Positions 51,991 through 61,094 of a stretch of 64,000 nt of DNA are shown here, piece by piece. The stretch's first letter is position 1, and every line of letters starts with the position of its first letter. Position numbers and translations under genes: made by a program. The DNA is from JBNNGK01 sp050268245. GTDB taxonomy: Bacteria > Pseudomonadota > Gammaproteobacteria > Enterobacterales > Enterobacteriaceae. Location of the stretch: NCBI RefSeq assembly GCF_050268245.1, contig NZ_JBNNGK010000002.1:310001-374000 (forward strand), given 5' to 3'. The notes under the pieces were generated by a model. The model saw only the letters and a program-made list of their open reading frames with translations, did no database searches and had not been told where the DNA came from.

Positions 51991-52012
51991 GCGGGTGGCA
52001 ACTGCCACCCGC
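51991..52012 (-). terminator. Stem-loop after betT
   Basis: GCGGGTGGCA (51991-52000) pairs with TGCCACCCGC (52003-52012), nine bases beyond the betT stop. Very stable but no T-run, so a transcript-end or stability hairpin. Confidence 0.6.
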
Positions 52013-52020
52013 AACGTGCA

Positions 52021-54060
52021 TTACATGTCTGGGAACGTCAGTGTGTTACCCGGTGCCTCACGATGAATATGCAAGAAGTTCATGTGCTTCTCGTATTGAT
52101 CAAGAATATCGCCGATGATCTGCTCTTTGCTGTAATCCATCAGATCATTACCTTGCGTGCCTTCCATCAGGAAGGTTTCCAGCCGGTAATAGTGTGATTT
52201 ACCGGCGCGGGCGCGATAGGTAAAGCCCGGTACAGAAAAACGCTGCGGCCAGATCTGATAGATGAAGTTTTGCTCTTCACCCAGGCGCACCAGCAACTCC
52301 AGATGCGGTAAACGCTCGTCTTCGCTAGGCGGCACTTCGCTGAATTCCACCTTGGCACCGCGCAGTTTGAGCTCGCGGGCGACTTCCTGCATTGCAGGGC
52401 GGCACACTTGGTCGAGCATTCTCTGGGTGTATTTGGTACCCGGATAGTTCATGACCCGTGACAGACGCTGTTTCCAATTCAGGACATCATTACTGGATAT
52501 TGGCGTTGGCGCGGAGGTATTTAACGCACCGGCCTTACGGTAATCCTCAACCCGCAGCGATTTATACAATCCGGCCATCACGAAGAAGATGACGAAGCTG
52601 AATGGTAGCCCCATGATCACCGTTGCGTTTTGCAATGCCGAAACGCCGTTGGTCATCAGCATACCGATGGTCAACAGGCCAATGGCGATCGACCAGAAGA
52701 TGCGCAGCCAGTTTGGCGCATCATTGTTGATGTCACTGAGTCGTGAGGTAAAGTTGCCCAATACCAATGAACCGGAATCCGCCGAGGTAACATAGAACAA
52801 CAAACCGGTGATGGTGGCGACCGACGCGCTGAAGGTAAAGGCGGGATATTGCGCCAACAGGCTATAGAAGCCGCGTTCAGGATACTGCATCACTTCCTGA
52901 GCAAAGCCAATGTTGCCGTGAATAACCTGATAAAGCGCGCTGTTACCGAAAATTGACAGCCACAGCAGGGTAAACACGAACGGAATAATCAGTGTACCCA
53001 CCACGAACTGACGGATGGTGCGCCCGCGTGAGATACGCGCCAGGAACAGGCCAACAAACGGTGACCAAGCAACCCACCAAGCCCAGAAGAACAGCGTCCA
53101 GTTGTTCATCCACTCTACTGGACGATCGAAAGCGAAGCTGTTGAGCGTCATGCCCATAAAGCGGTTGATGTAGTCGCCAACGTTAAGCACCAACGCATTG
53201 AGCAAGAACTCCGTGTTGCCGAAGAACAGCACAAACGCCATCAGGCCAACTGCCAGCCAGACATTCAATTCGGAGAGTACGCGAATCCCTTTATTGACCC
53301 CGGAGGTCACCGAAATAGTCGCCATGACGACCGAAAGCAAGATTAACGCACTCTGCACCGTCAGGTTTTCCGGTAAGTCAAACAGCACCTTCAGGCCGTA
53401 GTTTAGCTGTACTACGCCAATCCCCAAGGTGGTGGCAATACCGAAAATGGTGCCGACAACGGCGGCAATGTCTACGCTATGGCCGATTGGCCCGTTGATG
53501 CGTTTACCAAAAATGGGGTACAGCGCCGAGCGGATGGTTAACGGCAAGTTATAACGGTAGCTAAAGTAACCCAGCGCGATCCCCATCAATGCGTACATTG
53601 ACCACCCGGTCAGACCGTAGTGGAACAGTGTCCACACCATTGCCTGCCGCGCTGCCTCTAACGTTTGGCCTTGGCCTTCCGGTGGCATCATGTACTGAGT
53701 CACTGGCTCGGCGACCGAGAAGAACATCAAGTCGATGCCGATCCCGGCGGCGAACAGCATGGCTGCCCAGCTTAATAGGCTAAATTCAGGTTTGGACTGT
53801 TCCGGCCCAAGCTTGATCGATCCAAAGCGTGACGCCGCGATGAACACCACAAAGACGATGTACAGCGTTGCGGCCAGCAGGTAATACCACCCGAAAGTGG
53901 TTGAAACCCAATTCAGGGTGCGCGTGAGCCATTGCCCGGAAAAATCAGTGAAGAAAATTGTCATCAGCGAGAAGGCTAAAATTAGCCCCGCGGAGATGAA
54001 AAAAACCACAGGATTCAATCGGTCCTGTTGTGGTTTTGAGGAGGTGTCGTGTGTTGTCAT
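52021..54060 (-). CDS. betT: High-affinity choline transporter BetT (BCCT family)
   Basis: 679 residues, 12 membrane segments. BCCT core with the Trp-rich segment NWTLFFWAWWVAWSPFVGLFLARISRGRTIRQF. Long C-terminal cytoplasmic tail (about 180 residues), which in E. coli BetT sets osmotic control. Imports choline with protons for conversion to glycine betaine by BetAB. Divergent from betIBA. Confidence 0.95.
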   Translation of the reverse strand: MTTHDTSSKPQQDRLNPVVFFISAGLILAFSLMTIFFTDFSGQWLTRTLNWVSTTFGWYYLLAATLYIVFVVFIAASRFGSIKLGPEQSKPEFSLLSWAAMLFAAGIGIDLMFFSVAEPVTQYMMPPEGQGQTLEAARQAMVWTLFHYGLTGWSMYALMGIALGYFSYRYNLPLTIRSALYPIFGKRINGPIGHSVDIAAVVGTIFGIATTLGIGVVQLNYGLKVLFDLPENLTVQSALILLSVVMATISVTSGVNKGIRVLSELNVWLAVGLMAFVLFFGNTEFLLNALVLNVGDYINRFMGMTLNSFAFDRPVEWMNNWTLFFWAWWVAWSPFVGLFLARISRGRTIRQFVVGTLIIPFVFTLLWLSIFGNSALYQVIHGNIGFAQEVMQYPERGFYSLLAQYPAFTFSASVATITGLLFYVTSADSGSLVLGNFTSRLSDINNDAPNWLRIFWSIAIGLLTIGMLMTNGVSALQNATVIMGLPFSFVIFFVMAGLYKSLRVEDYRKAGALNTSAPTPISSNDVLNWKQRLSRVMNYPGTKYTQRMLDQVCRPAMQEVARELKLRGAKVEFSEVPPSEDERLPHLELLVRLGEEQNFIYQIWPQRFSVPGFTYRARAGKSHYYRLETFLMEGTQGNDLMDYSKEQIIGDILDQYEKHMNFLHIHREAPGNTLTFPDM

Positions 54061-54224
54061 CGTCTTCCTCTGAGGTATTTAACAACCAAAATTACTTCGA
54101 TAGCGAACCGCTGACAGCCACTGATTTTGGTCAGATTCGTTAAATATCTCACAAAAATCAGCCAGTTCCACAACCGAAAAGTACATTTTTGTAACCAAGT
54201 GGCAATAAAATATATTCAATTTTT

Positions 54225-54238
54225 ATTGAACGTTCAAT
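54225..54238. promoter_or_regulatory. BetI-type operator
   Basis: ATTGAACGTTCAAT, a perfect 14-bp palindrome in the AT-rich region between betT and betI. TetR-type repressors such as BetI bind palindromes of this kind, and choline releases BetI. Confidence 0.75.
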
Positions 54239-54289
54239 CAAAAAAAAGTTTAATGGTCAGCGTTAAGACCTATTTTAAGAGTCGGAGCC

Positions 54290-54886
54290 ATGCCAAAAGT
54301 AGGAATGCAGCCGATACGTAGGCAGCAACTGATTGATGCCACGTTGGCGGCGGTAAACGAAGTAGGAATGCACGATGCCACGATTGCGCAAATTGCGCGT
54401 CGGGCGGGCGTGTCCAACGGCATCATCAGTCATTATTTCAAGGATAAGAACGGCCTGCTGGAAGCCACAATGCGCTATTTAATCAGCCATTTGGGTGAAG
54501 CAGTGAAACTGCGGTTGCAGGCATTGGAAGATCAAAGCCCAGCCTCGCGGTTGCAGGCTATCGTTGCCGGTAATTTTGACGACAGCCAGATCAACAGCGC
54601 CGCGATGAAAACCTGGCTCGCATTCTGGGCCAGCAGCCTGTACCAACCGCAGCTTAACCGGCTGCAACAGGTCAATGGCCGTCGTTTATACTCAAATTTG
54701 AGTGCCGAATTTCAGCGCGTTTTGCCGAAAGCCGAGGCGCGCTTGGCGGCAAAAGGGCTTGCGGCGTTAATTGATGGATTGTGGTTGCGCAGTGCGCTGC
54801 GTGGCGCCGATTTCAATCAGTCCCAGGCGTTAACGCTGACGACTGACTACATTATGTTTCAACTCCGGGGGCATACGCCGCCCTGA
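54290..54886 (+). CDS. betI: Choline-responsive repressor BetI (TetR family)
   Basis: 198 residues. MPKVGMQPIRRQQLIDATLAAVNEVGMHDATIAQIARRAGVSNGIISHYFKDKNGLLEATMRYL is the diagnostic BetI N-terminus with HTH at about 28-50. Represses betT and betIBA in the absence of choline. The first gene of betIBA; 22 bases to betB. Confidence 0.96.
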   Translation: MPKVGMQPIRRQQLIDATLAAVNEVGMHDATIAQIARRAGVSNGIISHYFKDKNGLLEATMRYLISHLGEAVKLRLQALEDQSPASRLQAIVAGNFDDSQINSAAMKTWLAFWASSLYQPQLNRLQQVNGRRLYSNLSAEFQRVLPKAEARLAAKGLAALIDGLWLRSALRGADFNQSQALTLTTDYIMFQLRGHTPP

Positions 54887-54908
54887 GGACAGCAATAAAG
54901 GAGAACCT

Positions 54909-56381
54909 ATGTCCCGTTTTGGCTTACAGAAGCTCTATATTCATGGTGCTTATGTAGACAGTACCGAGGGGAAAACTTTCAACGCAGTTAACCCGGCTAA
55001 TGGCGAAGTGATCGCTGAAGTTCAGGCTGCCAGCGCTGAAGACGTCAACCGTGCGGTGGCGAGTGCAGCCAGCGGGCAGAAGGTATGGGCGGCGATGACA
55101 CCGATGGCACGTTCACGCATTTTACGGCGTGCGGTGGATATTCTGCGTGAGCGCAATGATGTGTTGGCCGAGCTGGAAACGCTCGATACCGGCAAGGCGC
55201 TGTCTGAAACTACCGCGGTCGATATTGTTACCGGTGCCGACGTGTTGGAATACTACGCCGGTCTGATTCCGGCCATTGAAGGCCAACAGATCCCGCTGCG
55301 TGACTCCGCCTTTGTTTACACGCGCCGTGAACCCCTTGGTGTGGTGGCGGGCATTGGTGCATGGAACTACCCGATCCAGATTGCCTTGTGGAAATCGGCC
55401 CCGGCGCTGGCTGCGGGTAACGCGATGATCTTCAAACCAAGTGAAGTCACGTCGCTGACGGCGCTTAAGCTGGCTGAAATTTACAGCGAAGCGGGGCTGC
55501 CAGACGGCGTATTCAATGTGCTGACCGGCAGCGGGGCGGAAGTGGGGCAGTACCTGACCGATCATCCGGGTATCGCCAAGATCTCATTCACCGGTGGTGT
55601 GAAAACCGGCAAAAAAGTGATGGCGAATGCCTCTAGCTCCACGCTGAAAGACGTCACCATGGAGTTGGGCGGTAAATCGCCGCTGATCATCTTTGATGAT
55701 GCCGATCTGGATCGTGCCGCAGACATCGCCATGATGGCCAACTTCTACAGTTCCGGTCAGGTTTGTACCAACGGTACCCGCGTGTTTGTGCCTGCCGCAC
55801 TGCAAGCGCAGTTTGAAAGCAAGATCCTCGAACGGGTTAAACGGATTCGCTTGGGCGATCCGCTCGATCCGAACACTAACTTCGGGCCACTGGTCAGCTT
55901 CCCGCATATGGAATCGGTGCTGCGCTTTATTGAAAGCGGCAAGCGTAGTGGAGCACGTCTACTTTGTGGTGGAGACCGGGTGACTGACGGTCAATTTGCC
56001 CAAGGCGCCTACGTGGCACCGACGGTGTTCACTGATTGCCGCGATGAGATGGAGATTGTGCGTGAGGAAATCTTTGGGCCGGTAATGAGTATCCTCAGCT
56101 ATCAGAGCGAAGAGGAAGTGATCAAACGTGCCAACGACACGACCTATGGCCTGGCGGCCGGATTAGTGACTCGCGATTTGAACCGTGCACACCGCGTGAT
56201 TCATCAGTTAGAAGCCGGTATTTGCTGGATCAATACTTGGGGTGAGTCACCGGCGGAAATGCCGGTCGGCGGCTATAAGCATTCTGGCGTGGGGCGCGAA
56301 AACGGCCTGACGACGCTGGAACATTACACGCAAATCAAATCGGTACAGGTCGAGCTGGGCGAATTCGGTTCAGTGTTCTAA
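54909..56381 (+). CDS. betB: Betaine aldehyde dehydrogenase BetB
   Basis: 490 residues. Aldehyde dehydrogenase fold with catalytic Cys in FYSSGQVCTNGTRVF (about 286) and general-base Glu in MELGGKSPLI (about 252); NAD-site FTGGVKTGKKV. Oxidises betaine aldehyde to glycine betaine. AAGGAG six bases before the ATG. Confidence 0.97.
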   Translation: MSRFGLQKLYIHGAYVDSTEGKTFNAVNPANGEVIAEVQAASAEDVNRAVASAASGQKVWAAMTPMARSRILRRAVDILRERNDVLAELETLDTGKALSETTAVDIVTGADVLEYYAGLIPAIEGQQIPLRDSAFVYTRREPLGVVAGIGAWNYPIQIALWKSAPALAAGNAMIFKPSEVTSLTALKLAEIYSEAGLPDGVFNVLTGSGAEVGQYLTDHPGIAKISFTGGVKTGKKVMANASSSTLKDVTMELGGKSPLIIFDDADLDRAADIAMMANFYSSGQVCTNGTRVFVPAALQAQFESKILERVKRIRLGDPLDPNTNFGPLVSFPHMESVLRFIESGKRSGARLLCGGDRVTDGQFAQGAYVAPTVFTDCRDEMEIVREEIFGPVMSILSYQSEEEVIKRANDTTYGLAAGLVTRDLNRAHRVIHQLEAGICWINTWGESPAEMPVGGYKHSGVGRENGLTTLEHYTQIKSVQVELGEFGSVF

Positions 56382-56568
56382 ATATCGCCCCACCTTGGTA
56401 TGGGCTTGCTGGGCTTTTATCGACGAAAGCCCACAAGCTCTTGAGCCTATCTATCTATCCTCAATGGAGTTTATCTTGCAGCCAGCGCGGGGATTTTCGG
56501 CGTTTACAACGTCACGGTTGTTGAACCCTGCTGCGCAGTGCCACACCTAGAGGATAAGGAGAGAGTTA

Positions 56569-58239
56569 ATGGAATATGATTATATTATTATCGGTGCCGG
56601 TTCTGCCGGCAACGTACTGGCTACCCGTTTAACGGAAGACGCCGATGTCAGCGTCCTGCTGCTGGAAGCCGGTGGCCCGGATTATCGCTTGGATTTCCGT
56701 ACCCAAATGCCGGCCGCGTTGGCTTATCCATTACAGGGGCGTCGCTATAACTGGGCGTATGAAACCGATCCTGAACCCCACATGAATAATCGTCGCATGG
56801 AGTGTGGGCGTGGCAAAGGCTTGGGCGGATCGTCGCTGATCAACGGCATGTGCTACATTCGCGGCAACGCGATGGATTTTGATAACTGGGCGACGGCGCC
56901 GGGTTTGCAAGATTGGAGTTATCTGGACTGCCTACCGTATTTTCGCAAAGCGGAAACCCGGGATATTGGGGCCAATGATTATCACGGTGGCGAAGGGCCG
57001 GTGAGCGTAACGACGCCAAAAGCGGGTAATAATGAGCTGTTCCACGCGATGATTGAAGCGGGCGTACAGGCAGGCTATCCGCGTACCGACGATCTGAATG
57101 GTTATCAGCAAGAAGGCTTCGGCCCGATGGATCGTACCGTGACGCCAAAAGGCCGTCGCGCCAGCACCGCCCGTGGTTATTTGGATCAGGCGCGTTCCCG
57201 CCCGAACTTGACGATCGTGACCCATGCATTGACCGACCACATTGAGTTTTCCGGTAAGCGTGCGATTGGCGTGAGCTACCTTAAAGGTGAAGGCAAGGCG
57301 CTGCATACGGCGCGTGCGCGCCGCGAAGTGTTGTTGTGTGCCGGAGCGATCGCCTCGCCGCAAATTTTGCAGCGCTCGGGCGTGGGCCCGGCAGGCCTGC
57401 TGAAAAGTTTGGATATCAAGGTGGTGCACGATTTACCGGGGGTGGGTGAAAACCTGCAGGATCACCTAGAAATGTATTTACAATACGCCTGCAAGAAACC
57501 GGTGTCGTTGTATCCGGCATTGCAGTGGTTTAACCAGCCGAAAATCGGCGCGGAATGGCTGTTTAACGGTACTGGCATTGGTGCCAGCAATCAGTTTGAA
57601 GCTGGCGGTTTTATCCGCAGTCGCGAAGAGTTCGCTTGGCCGAACATTCAGTACCACTTCTTGCCGGTGGCGATTAACTATAACGGCAGCAATGCGGTCA
57701 AAGAGCATGGCTTCCAGGCGCATGTTGGCTCAATGCGTTCGCCAAGCCGTGGCCGCGTGCAGGTCAAATCGAAAGATCCGCGCCAGCACCCGAGTATTTT
57801 GTTCAACTACATGTCCAGCGAGCAGGATTGGCAAGAGTTCCGCGATGCAATTCGCATCACGCGTGAAATCATGGCGCAACCGGCGTTGGATGAATACCGC
57901 GGGCGTGAAATTAGCCCAGGCGCTGACGTCACCACCGATGAGCAACTGGATGCGTTTATCCGTGAACACGCAGAGACGGCCTTCCATCCGTCATGTTCTT
58001 GCAAAATGGGTGAGGATGACATGGCGGTGGTTGACGGGCAGGGGCGTGTGCATGGCATGGAAGGGCTGCGCGTGGTTGATGCCTCGATAATGCCGCAGAT
58101 CATCACCGGCAACCTGAACGCAACCACGATTATGATTGCGGAAAAGATTGCCGATCGTATTCGTAATCGTACGCCATTAGCACGTAGCTCGGCCGACTAT
58201 TATGTTGCGGGTGATGCGCCCGTGCGTAAGCCACAGTAA
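56569..58239 (+). CDS. betA: Choline dehydrogenase BetA
   Basis: 556 residues, GMC flavoprotein. FAD-binding IIIGAGSAGNVLATRLTED at about 5-23, GMC signature GRGKGLGGSSLINGM at about 81-95, active-site His in FHPSCSCKMG. Oxidises choline to betaine aldehyde at the membrane. About 190 bases after betB, more than usual but with AAGGAGAGAG before the ATG. A GGGGAG/CTCCCC hairpin at 58268-58294 may close the transcript. Confidence 0.97.
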   Translation: MEYDYIIIGAGSAGNVLATRLTEDADVSVLLLEAGGPDYRLDFRTQMPAALAYPLQGRRYNWAYETDPEPHMNNRRMECGRGKGLGGSSLINGMCYIRGNAMDFDNWATAPGLQDWSYLDCLPYFRKAETRDIGANDYHGGEGPVSVTTPKAGNNELFHAMIEAGVQAGYPRTDDLNGYQQEGFGPMDRTVTPKGRRASTARGYLDQARSRPNLTIVTHALTDHIEFSGKRAIGVSYLKGEGKALHTARARREVLLCAGAIASPQILQRSGVGPAGLLKSLDIKVVHDLPGVGENLQDHLEMYLQYACKKPVSLYPALQWFNQPKIGAEWLFNGTGIGASNQFEAGGFIRSREEFAWPNIQYHFLPVAINYNGSNAVKEHGFQAHVGSMRSPSRGRVQVKSKDPRQHPSILFNYMSSEQDWQEFRDAIRITREIMAQPALDEYRGREISPGADVTTDEQLDAFIREHAETAFHPSCSCKMGEDDMAVVDGQGRVHGMEGLRVVDASIMPQIITGNLNATTIMIAEKIADRIRNRTPLARSSADYYVAGDAPVRKPQ

Positions 58240-58341
58240 TGTTCCAAACGCGCCCTCTCGCCATCACGGGGAGGGTTGCTGTAGCAAGCTCCCCCCTCCA
58301 AGGCTCTTCCCTAAAGCGAGGGGGCCATCCATGTCCTCTTA

Positions 58342-59964
58342 TTAGGTTAATACAATGGCTTGCGCGTCAAAGCTACTTGGCGTCGCCATTCGCCACATAC
58401 GCGCGTAAAAATCACTTTTAATCTGTTTCTCCAGCAAGGCACCCGGCTCCAGATAGTAATAAATATCGGCGTACACTTTGATTTCGCTTGAGGTGATACG
58501 GCGTAGCATATGATGTGACGTTAACTGCTCCGGTCGGCTAATACCTGCGGCGGCTAACATCTCTGCCAGGGCTTTCACCGTATTTTGGTGAAAATGAAAC
58601 ACGCGTTCAGCCTTATTGGCTACCACTAACGCCTTCTGACGTAGCGGATCTTGCGTGGCGACGCCGGTTGGACAGTGATTGGTGTGGCAACTTTGCGACT
58701 GAATACAGCCGACGGCGAACATGAATCCCCGTGCCGAGTTAACCCAATCCGCGCCCAGCGTCAGTACGCTGGCAATATCAAAGGCGCTGATAATCTTACC
58801 GCTGGCCCCGATTTTGATGCGATCGCGCAGCCCGCAGCCGACTAACGTGTTATGCACGAACAGTAATCCTTCACGCAGCGGCATCCCCATATAGTTGGAC
58901 AGTTCCAGCGGTGCTGCACCTGTTCCCCCCTCTTTGCCATCAACCACGATAAAATCCGGCAAGATATGGGTCTGTAACATCGCCTTGGCGATAGCGACAA
59001 ACTCCCATGGATGACCAATGCACAGTTTGAACCCAACCGGTTTACCGCCTGACAACTCGCGCAATTGCTTAATGAAAGTCATCATTTCGATCGGGGTATT
59101 AAAGGCACTGTGGGCTGACGGGGAAATACAGTCCTGTCCCTCCGGTACGCCCCGAGTCGCGGCGATTTCTGCATCGACTTTGTTTGCCGGTAAGATGCCG
59201 CCGTGGCCCGGCTTTGCCCCTTGGCTGAGTTTGATTTCAATCATTTTCACCTGAGGCGTATTCGCCTGCTCGGCAAAGCGCTGTGCATCAAAATGGCCAT
59301 CGGTTGTGCGACAGCCAAAATAGCCGCTGCCGATTTCCCACACCAAATCGCCCCCGTGTTCGCGGTGATAGCGGCTAATGCTACCTTCGCCGGTATCATG
59401 ATAGAAGTTGCCTTTTGCCGCTCCCTGATTCAGTGCGCGGATCGCATTGGCGGAAAGTGCACCGAAGCTCATCGCGGAGATGTTAAAAAGAGAGGCAGAG
59501 TAGGGCTGAGTACAGTCTGCGCCACCTATCGTGACACGATAGCCGGTGGGGTCTGCAACGGGCACGGGGCACATCGAATGACCAATACACTCATAACCGA
59601 TTTGATAAACATCCAACATAGTGCCGAAGGGTTTATCACCCATTTCGTTTTTAGCGCGGCGATACACTAAGGTGCGTTGCGAGCGGGAGAACGGCAGCGG
59701 TTTATCATCTTCTTCCAACAAATATTGACGTAATTCGGGGCGAATAAACTCAAAGAAGAAGCGCAGACGACCGATGATCGGGTAATTACGGCAAATTGCG
59801 TGGCGCTGTTGGCTGAGGTCGTAGATACCCAGTGCACTCAAAGCAGCAAAAACCAGCGTGGGCCACCAGAATACGGGCCGATCGAAGGCGGTGAATAAAC
59901 AGGCAAGTGCGATCGTGATGCTTAACACAAAGCAGGTATAACGGCTGAATAAGGATGACTTCAT
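58342..59964 (-). CDS. Membrane-anchored FMN-binding glutamate synthase-like protein
   Basis: 540 residues. Two hydrophobic segments at about 8-52, then a GltS_FMN domain: SFGALSANAIRALNQGA, EIKLSQGAKPGHGGILP, VVDGKEGGTGAAPLELSNYMGMP. Cys cluster for a 3Fe-4S centre, CIQSQSCHTNHCPTGVATQDP. The glutaminase domain of true glutamate synthase is absent, so it probably oxidises or reduces another substrate. Common as an orphan in proteobacteria; not part of a gltBD operon here. Confidence 0.88.
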   Translation of the reverse strand: MKSSLFSRYTCFVLSITIALACLFTAFDRPVFWWPTLVFAALSALGIYDLSQQRHAICRNYPIIGRLRFFFEFIRPELRQYLLEEDDKPLPFSRSQRTLVYRRAKNEMGDKPFGTMLDVYQIGYECIGHSMCPVPVADPTGYRVTIGGADCTQPYSASLFNISAMSFGALSANAIRALNQGAAKGNFYHDTGEGSISRYHREHGGDLVWEIGSGYFGCRTTDGHFDAQRFAEQANTPQVKMIEIKLSQGAKPGHGGILPANKVDAEIAATRGVPEGQDCISPSAHSAFNTPIEMMTFIKQLRELSGGKPVGFKLCIGHPWEFVAIAKAMLQTHILPDFIVVDGKEGGTGAAPLELSNYMGMPLREGLLFVHNTLVGCGLRDRIKIGASGKIISAFDIASVLTLGADWVNSARGFMFAVGCIQSQSCHTNHCPTGVATQDPLRQKALVVANKAERVFHFHQNTVKALAEMLAAAGISRPEQLTSHHMLRRITSSEIKVYADIYYYLEPGALLEKQIKSDFYARMWRMATPSSFDAQAIVLT

Positions 59965-61094
59965 AACCTCTCCTGATGTTCATTGTGAGTCAAGGCGACA
60001 TGCTATAGCGGCAAAGAAGGTGGATAGTGTTGCCCACGGGCGGAAACGCGAGTCAGAATTTTAACTAACGTCGAAGAGAGTTATGTGGCGGTGACTGCGA
60101 GTTTATTATTTTTTACAAAATATTAACCTTGGCGCACCCTGTACGCTGTTTACTTACGCATTTTTTTGCCGCTACCGGCGGGAGATTGGCGTATCTACTC
60201 AAAGGAAGGTTATTCGCTATCCCGTGTTTGATGGTACTGATTAGGCGATGATGGCGATAAAACAAAGACTGATAGGTGTACGATAGAAAATTGTATGGGG
60301 TATATTTTTGGTTATTAATAGCGATAGCATCACAAATATCGAAATTGAAATAACAATAAGAGCATGACTCACCAGCAGTGATTGAGTGCGTCATGGATTT
60401 TTCATTTATCTATGATGAGTCATTTTCACGTGATTGTAATAATTTTTTAATGAAAAAAACACAAATATTCAATTTCAGTAATTTGATAAATTCTAAACAA
60501 TATTATTTTTATTTGTTTATCACCTCTACTGTCGATTGATTAACTAATCGCCATTTTGTTTAATTTCGTTTAAGTTTGTTGGCGTTTTTTTAGGTGGTAT
60601 ATATAGGTAAATGATCCGAGTGTAACAATTTTTTTCATCGTTATTGATTTATTTTTTTCTTTAACAAATATGTGGTTATGTTATTTTCTTGACTGTGGTT
60701 ATAGCCCTGTTATCAGGGCGTAGTTGGCTGCGTTACACTTAGAATTATTTTTGTCTTTGAGTATTATTTTTGCAGGATTACAATCAACAACTAATTAGTA
60801 ACCGTAATCATTTATCATGAGGGATATAAGAAGTTAGCGGCAGTAAGGCATCGCGTTCGATAGGCCCATCGCAGGTTTAGCCGAGTGATGTTAGACATCG
60901 CAATAGACCTATACCGTGTCGGGTGTACGCCGCAATGAGGGCTGAATTATTGGCAATATAATGAAATCTGGCTAATTGATTTATTTATTAGCCAAGGGTT
61001 TATATTGAGTTAAATAATAACTTTATGACGTTTTCCTGGATTTTTTCAGTTTTTGCGGTGGAACCTTTGGCAGCAAAATATGGAGATGATCGCT
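59965..61094. other. 1.1-kb AT-rich non-coding stretch before the NRPS gene
   Basis: No gene that I can support; a 93-codon minus-strand frame at 60113-60394 has no recognised domain. Very AT-rich at 60400-60680. A higher-GC patch sits at 60830-60945. TGGCTAAT and ATTAGCCA form an 8-bp hairpin near 60970-60995, about 100 bases before the NRPS start. The region looks like a long regulated leader, and its base composition suits H-NS binding. Confidence 0.5.

Noticed and set aside
51839..52021. 60-codon frame after betT
   Set aside because: Overlaps the stable hairpin at 51991-52012 and has no domain.
54127..54321. 64-codon frame across the betI promoter
   Set aside because: Covers the palindromic operator and the betI start; not a gene.
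60113..60394. 93-codon minus-strand frame near the NRPS leader
   Set aside because: No similarity or signal that I recognise; probably chance.
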